DNA of 9,173 bases, from positions 1 to 9,173 of the forward strand of contig NYXM01000122.1 in assembly GCA_002685655.1 (NCBI GenBank), read 5' to 3'. This document shows, piece after piece, positions 6,969 to 9,173 of the stretch (its first letter is position 1; every line of letters starts with the position of its first letter). This stretch comes from Planctomycetaceae bacterium (GTDB lineage: Bacteria > Planctomycetota > Planctomycetia > Pirellulales > Pirellulaceae). The notes below the pieces were generated by a model that worked only from the letters and a program-made list of their open reading frames with translations, searched no databases and was not told the DNA's origin. The position numbers and the translations under genes were made by a program.

Positions 6969-7022
6969 AACGGGATTCCTCTGTGAGTCAGCGAATGTTT
7001 CCCTTGGTTACGCGACGCCGGT

Positions 7023-8531
7023 GTGAACATCGTCACCTGTCAGCGCGGCGAACTCGACTTCAACAACCTCGGTGGCGTGATCACGGCCATCGTCGACCAG
7101 TACGGCGCTCGCGAAGAGTCGATCAAACTGGCCGACCGAGTCGTTAGCGGCAAGCGGCTCGCGATCAGCCAGGGACAGAAGCAAGGCGGTGCGTTGTTCG
7201 GGTACGACCGTGAGATTCTCGACGAGACCGGACGCCCCGTTCGTCGCGTATCGGCGACCGAGAGTTTCCAGAAGCCAGCCAGTTGGTCTTCGCGGCTCGT
7301 CATCGCGTCCGACAACGAAGCCGTCGAAGCCGTACGCTACATGTTTGCCAGCGTGGCAGACGGCGTGGCTTACGGGTCCATTGCACGCGTTCTCAACCAG
7401 CGCGGCGTCACGACGATGTTCGGTAAGCGGTTCAACGCGACCGCTGTGCGACGCACTGTCAGCAACCCGGTGTACGCCGGCATGATCGTCGGTGGACGAA
7501 AGCGGCGTGGCAAGTTCCGCAGCATGCACGACGATGGCGACGTCATCTGCGAGAACACCCACGAGCCGCTGGTCGAGCCGGCGCTCTTCGACAAGACGCA
7601 GCGCGTCATGCGTAAGCGTAGGCACATGCCGCGAGCCCGAACGCCCGGCAGATACCTGCTCACGGGCTTGGTCTACCTTGCCGACACCGGACGCCGAATG
7701 CAGGGATACACTTCGCGGCACGCGGACGAGAAAACGTTAAGGCGCTACTACGCACTCCCTCCGCGATACTTCGAAGAGTACCCGGAAGAATCCGACCGTC
7801 CGTCGTTCCGTGCCGATACGATTGAGAAAGCGGTTCTCACGAAGTTGCAGGAGTTCATGTCGAACGAACGGAACAAGCATGGCATTTGCAACGAGATCAA
7901 CAGGCGTTCGAAGAAGGCCAAGTCGAATATCAGTAGTCTCGAATCCCGGTTGGCCGCGATCCGCACCAGGATCGAACGCGGGACGGAAAACTTGGCGCTC
8001 GCCAGTCGCGATGACATGCCGGGCATTTCCCGCCTGCTGGCAGGGTGGCGCGACGAAGAGGCCGAACTGAAAGAGAAGCTGGAACAGACGCAGGGCGAGG
8101 CGACGATTTCGCCGCAAGCCATCGAGGTCATGGCCAACCTGGAAGAATTAATGACGAGGCTGTCCGAAGCGAACCGCGAGAAACTTGCGTTCGCGATACG
8201 CCAGACGGTCAAGCGGATCACGCTGCGTCGCGAACGGCGTGGCGACGGCAAGCACCGGATCACGCTATGGGAAGGCGAGATCGAACTACGCGAAGAGTTG
8301 GGCACAAACGCCACACTTTCGCTCACGGACGACGATGTCCCTAGCCCTGGCCGATGGCGCGAGGTGGCCGACTTCATTCGCACCAAAGGCGGAGCTGTAT
8401 TCTTCAAAGACGTTTGCGACCATCTTGGAATTAAGGGGTCCTGCGTTTCACGCATGCTGGCCCAATCTGTACTGAGCGGCAAGGTAATAAATCTGGGACA
8501 CCAGAAGGGCTGGATTGCTACGCCCCTTTGA
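7023..8531 (+). CDS. large serine recombinase-type protein, N-terminally truncated (no catalytic domain); probable remnant
   Basis: Resembles site-specific large serine recombinases of mobile elements but lacks the first 130 or so residues, including the catalytic Ser. Visible: the tail of the resolvase domain (CQRGELDFNNLGG, 6-18), the connecting helix with VSGKRLAISQG (41-51), the recombinase domain (about 56-200, with ALFGYDR and NPVYAGMIVGGRKR), a region at 210-250 where the family usually has a zinc ribbon but the paired cysteines are absent (LVYLADTGRRMQG), a coiled coil (about 290-400) and a C-terminal winged-helix-like segment (about 445-490). In-frame codons before GTG 7023 still read VSECFPWLRDAG, family-like, back to TGA 6984-6986; the only possible start there is GTG 7023, with no Shine-Dalgarno. 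Hence a truncated gene, perhaps still making a DNA-binding but non-cutting protein. It overlaps the GIY-YIG gene tail to tail by 14 bases. Confidence 0.82.
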   Translation: MNIVTCQRGELDFNNLGGVITAIVDQYGAREESIKLADRVVSGKRLAISQGQKQGGALFGYDREILDETGRPVRRVSATESFQKPASWSSRLVIASDNEAVEAVRYMFASVADGVAYGSIARVLNQRGVTTMFGKRFNATAVRRTVSNPVYAGMIVGGRKRRGKFRSMHDDGDVICENTHEPLVEPALFDKTQRVMRKRRHMPRARTPGRYLLTGLVYLADTGRRMQGYTSRHADEKTLRRYYALPPRYFEEYPEESDRPSFRADTIEKAVLTKLQEFMSNERNKHGICNEINRRSKKAKSNISSLESRLAAIRTRIERGTENLALASRDDMPGISRLLAGWRDEEAELKEKLEQTQGEATISPQAIEVMANLEELMTRLSEANREKLAFAIRQTVKRITLRRERRGDGKHRITLWEGEIELREELGTNATLSLTDDDVPSPGRWREVADFIRTKGGAVFFKDVCDHLGIKGSCVSRMLAQSVLSGKVINLGHQKGWIATPL

Positions 8532-8991
8532 TTCTTCCGTCAGCAATCAATTGGTTCCGCAAGGCATGCACCAACCCCTTTGTATTGAGCCGAGGGTTTA
8601 AGTAGCTGATCAAGAATTGTTCCAGAGCTGGTGTGACAAATGCATATTCTTTTGTTACGTCGACAACATAGATAAACCTTGCGCCGATAGCATTTCCGAG
8701 CTGCTCAATTTTCGTTCCGTCGTCCGGGTGTTTGCGAACGTAGCTCCCTGCGAATCGGCGACCAAAGTCTTCGTTTCCTGACACGGAGCCAACATAAACG
8801 AGCTCATCGTTTGCATCTTCGAAGATATAGCACCCAGGCAGACCTGCATTCACTTTGTATTGATCTGCCCAGACGGACGCATCTGTGAACTCAAACATTA
8901 GCTTTGGTGACAAGTGGTTATGTTTCGGCAATTCAACCCAATTGTGGAATTCAGCTACAGCCGCAACAAGACGTTCAAACGATGGGGACAT
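8518..8991 (-). CDS. GIY-YIG nuclease-fold protein
   Basis: A 157-residue protein with a GIY-YIG endonuclease-type domain at about 50-140. The signature appears as GCY (53-55) and YVG (66-68), 10 residues apart, with FGRRF supplying the helix Arg (78/79), the metal-binding Glu124 in ALEQFLISYLNPRLN, and Asn at 132/136. GCY for GIY is a tolerated change; the other key residues are present, so activity is plausible. The first 50 residues form an extra N-terminal part of unknown role. ATG 8991 follows GGAAAG at short distance on the reverse strand. Four hand-counted lines average about 47% GC (two of them 42-43%), below the recombinase and kinase genes, suggesting separate acquisition. Stand-alone proteins of this fold cannot be assigned to repair, homing or restriction from sequence alone; the position beside a recombinase favours a mobile or defence-related role (inference). 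Confidence 0.82.
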   Translation of the reverse strand: MSPSFERLVAAVAEFHNWVELPKHNHLSPKLMFEFTDASVWADQYKVNAGLPGCYIFEDANDELVYVGSVSGNEDFGRRFAGSYVRKHPDDGTKIEQLGNAIGARFIYVVDVTKEYAFVTPALEQFLISYLNPRLNTKGLVHALRNQLIADGRIKGA

Positions 8992-8999
8992 TGATACTT

Positions 9000-9173
9000 T
9001 CCGAGAGGATGTTGAGAAATCGATTCTAGCATCATACGTTTCTGATTGCTAGCAACTCGTGCTGGTATCGCACACCGTTCAACGTCGCTGCCGGAAATTC
9101 GTCGGGTTACAACTACGCCAGCGGTAGGTTGGATCATCAAACCTATTACAAATCCATCCGCGTCGAGCAGCAA
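9000..9173. other. right edge, no confident gene
   Basis: Two frames stay open to the edge. On the minus strand a frame runs from the edge to 8955, overlapping the start of the GIY-YIG gene by 37 bases; it could be the tail of an upstream gene in the same direction. On the plus strand a frame opens after TAG 9027-9029 and includes NSCWYRTPFNVAAGNSSGYN, without a good start codon. Neither resembles a family I know. Confidence 0.3.
9031..9055 (-). promoter_or_regulatory. possible promoter of the GIY-YIG gene with a palindrome
   Basis: On the reverse strand TATGAT (9036-9031) matches the -10 consensus in five of six bases and would give a leader of about 30 bases. No good -35 is present. A perfect 10-base palindrome, TTGCTAGCAA (9046-9055), lies just upstream and could be an operator. 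Weak evidence. Confidence 0.22.

Noticed and set aside
7008..8482. Two long minus-strand open frames (237 and 244 codons) opposite the recombinase
   Set aside because: Their translations are Ser/Arg-rich shadows, while the plus strand shows clear recombinase homology and a coiled coil.
1..9173. CRISPR arrays, rRNA, intact insertion sequences or long terminal repeats
   Set aside because: No regularly spaced repeats, no rRNA signatures, no transposase and no long direct or inverted repeats were seen on reading through.

Overview
The window looks like chromosomal DNA from a planctomycete, probably of the Pirellulaceae type. The main reason is the pair of a planctomycete-style ECF sigma factor (opening with a TTHWSLVLLAG-like stretch) and a 1028-residue membrane Ser/Thr kinase carrying a zinc ribbon and an RDD membrane domain. 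Base composition is moderately GC-rich in most genes (about 60% in lines I counted by hand) and clearly lower in the GIY-YIG gene near the right end. The taxonomic call rests on protein style alone; there is no rRNA.

Layout. Bases 47-1300 (+) encode SufS, the cysteine desulfurase of iron-sulfur cluster assembly, with every catalytic residue visible. Seven bases later and convergent is a 353-residue protein of unknown function (1308-2369, -). A 153-base divergent intergenic region leads to an ECF sigma factor (2523-3266, +). After 78 bases comes the kinase (3345-6431, +). Its domains in order are zinc ribbon, complete kinase, RDD membrane domain, a second kinase-like fold that has lost its catalytic residues, an extracytoplasmic stretch of about 118 residues, and a C-terminal membrane block ending in an RDD-like motif. 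Sigma factor and kinase very likely form one signalling module. A similar GNAAC-N17-YTAG pattern lies upstream of both genes, which would fit autoregulation, though I found it by eye only.

From about 6440 onward the region has the look of a worn mobile or accessory segment. It holds a 237-base spacer with small hairpins, a 99-residue unknown protein (6669-6968, -), and a large-serine-recombinase-type protein (7023-8531, +). The recombinase has lost its entire N-terminal catalytic domain, although recognisable resolvase-end sequence runs in frame upstream of its only possible start codon. A GIY-YIG nuclease-fold protein follows (8518-8991, -), overlapping the recombinase tail to tail. The last 180 bases hold no gene I can defend.

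The most interesting points are the kinase-pseudokinase-sensor architecture paired with its sigma factor, the shared promoter-like pattern with a probably leaderless sigma gene, and the catalytically headless recombinase with a rebuilt 5' end.
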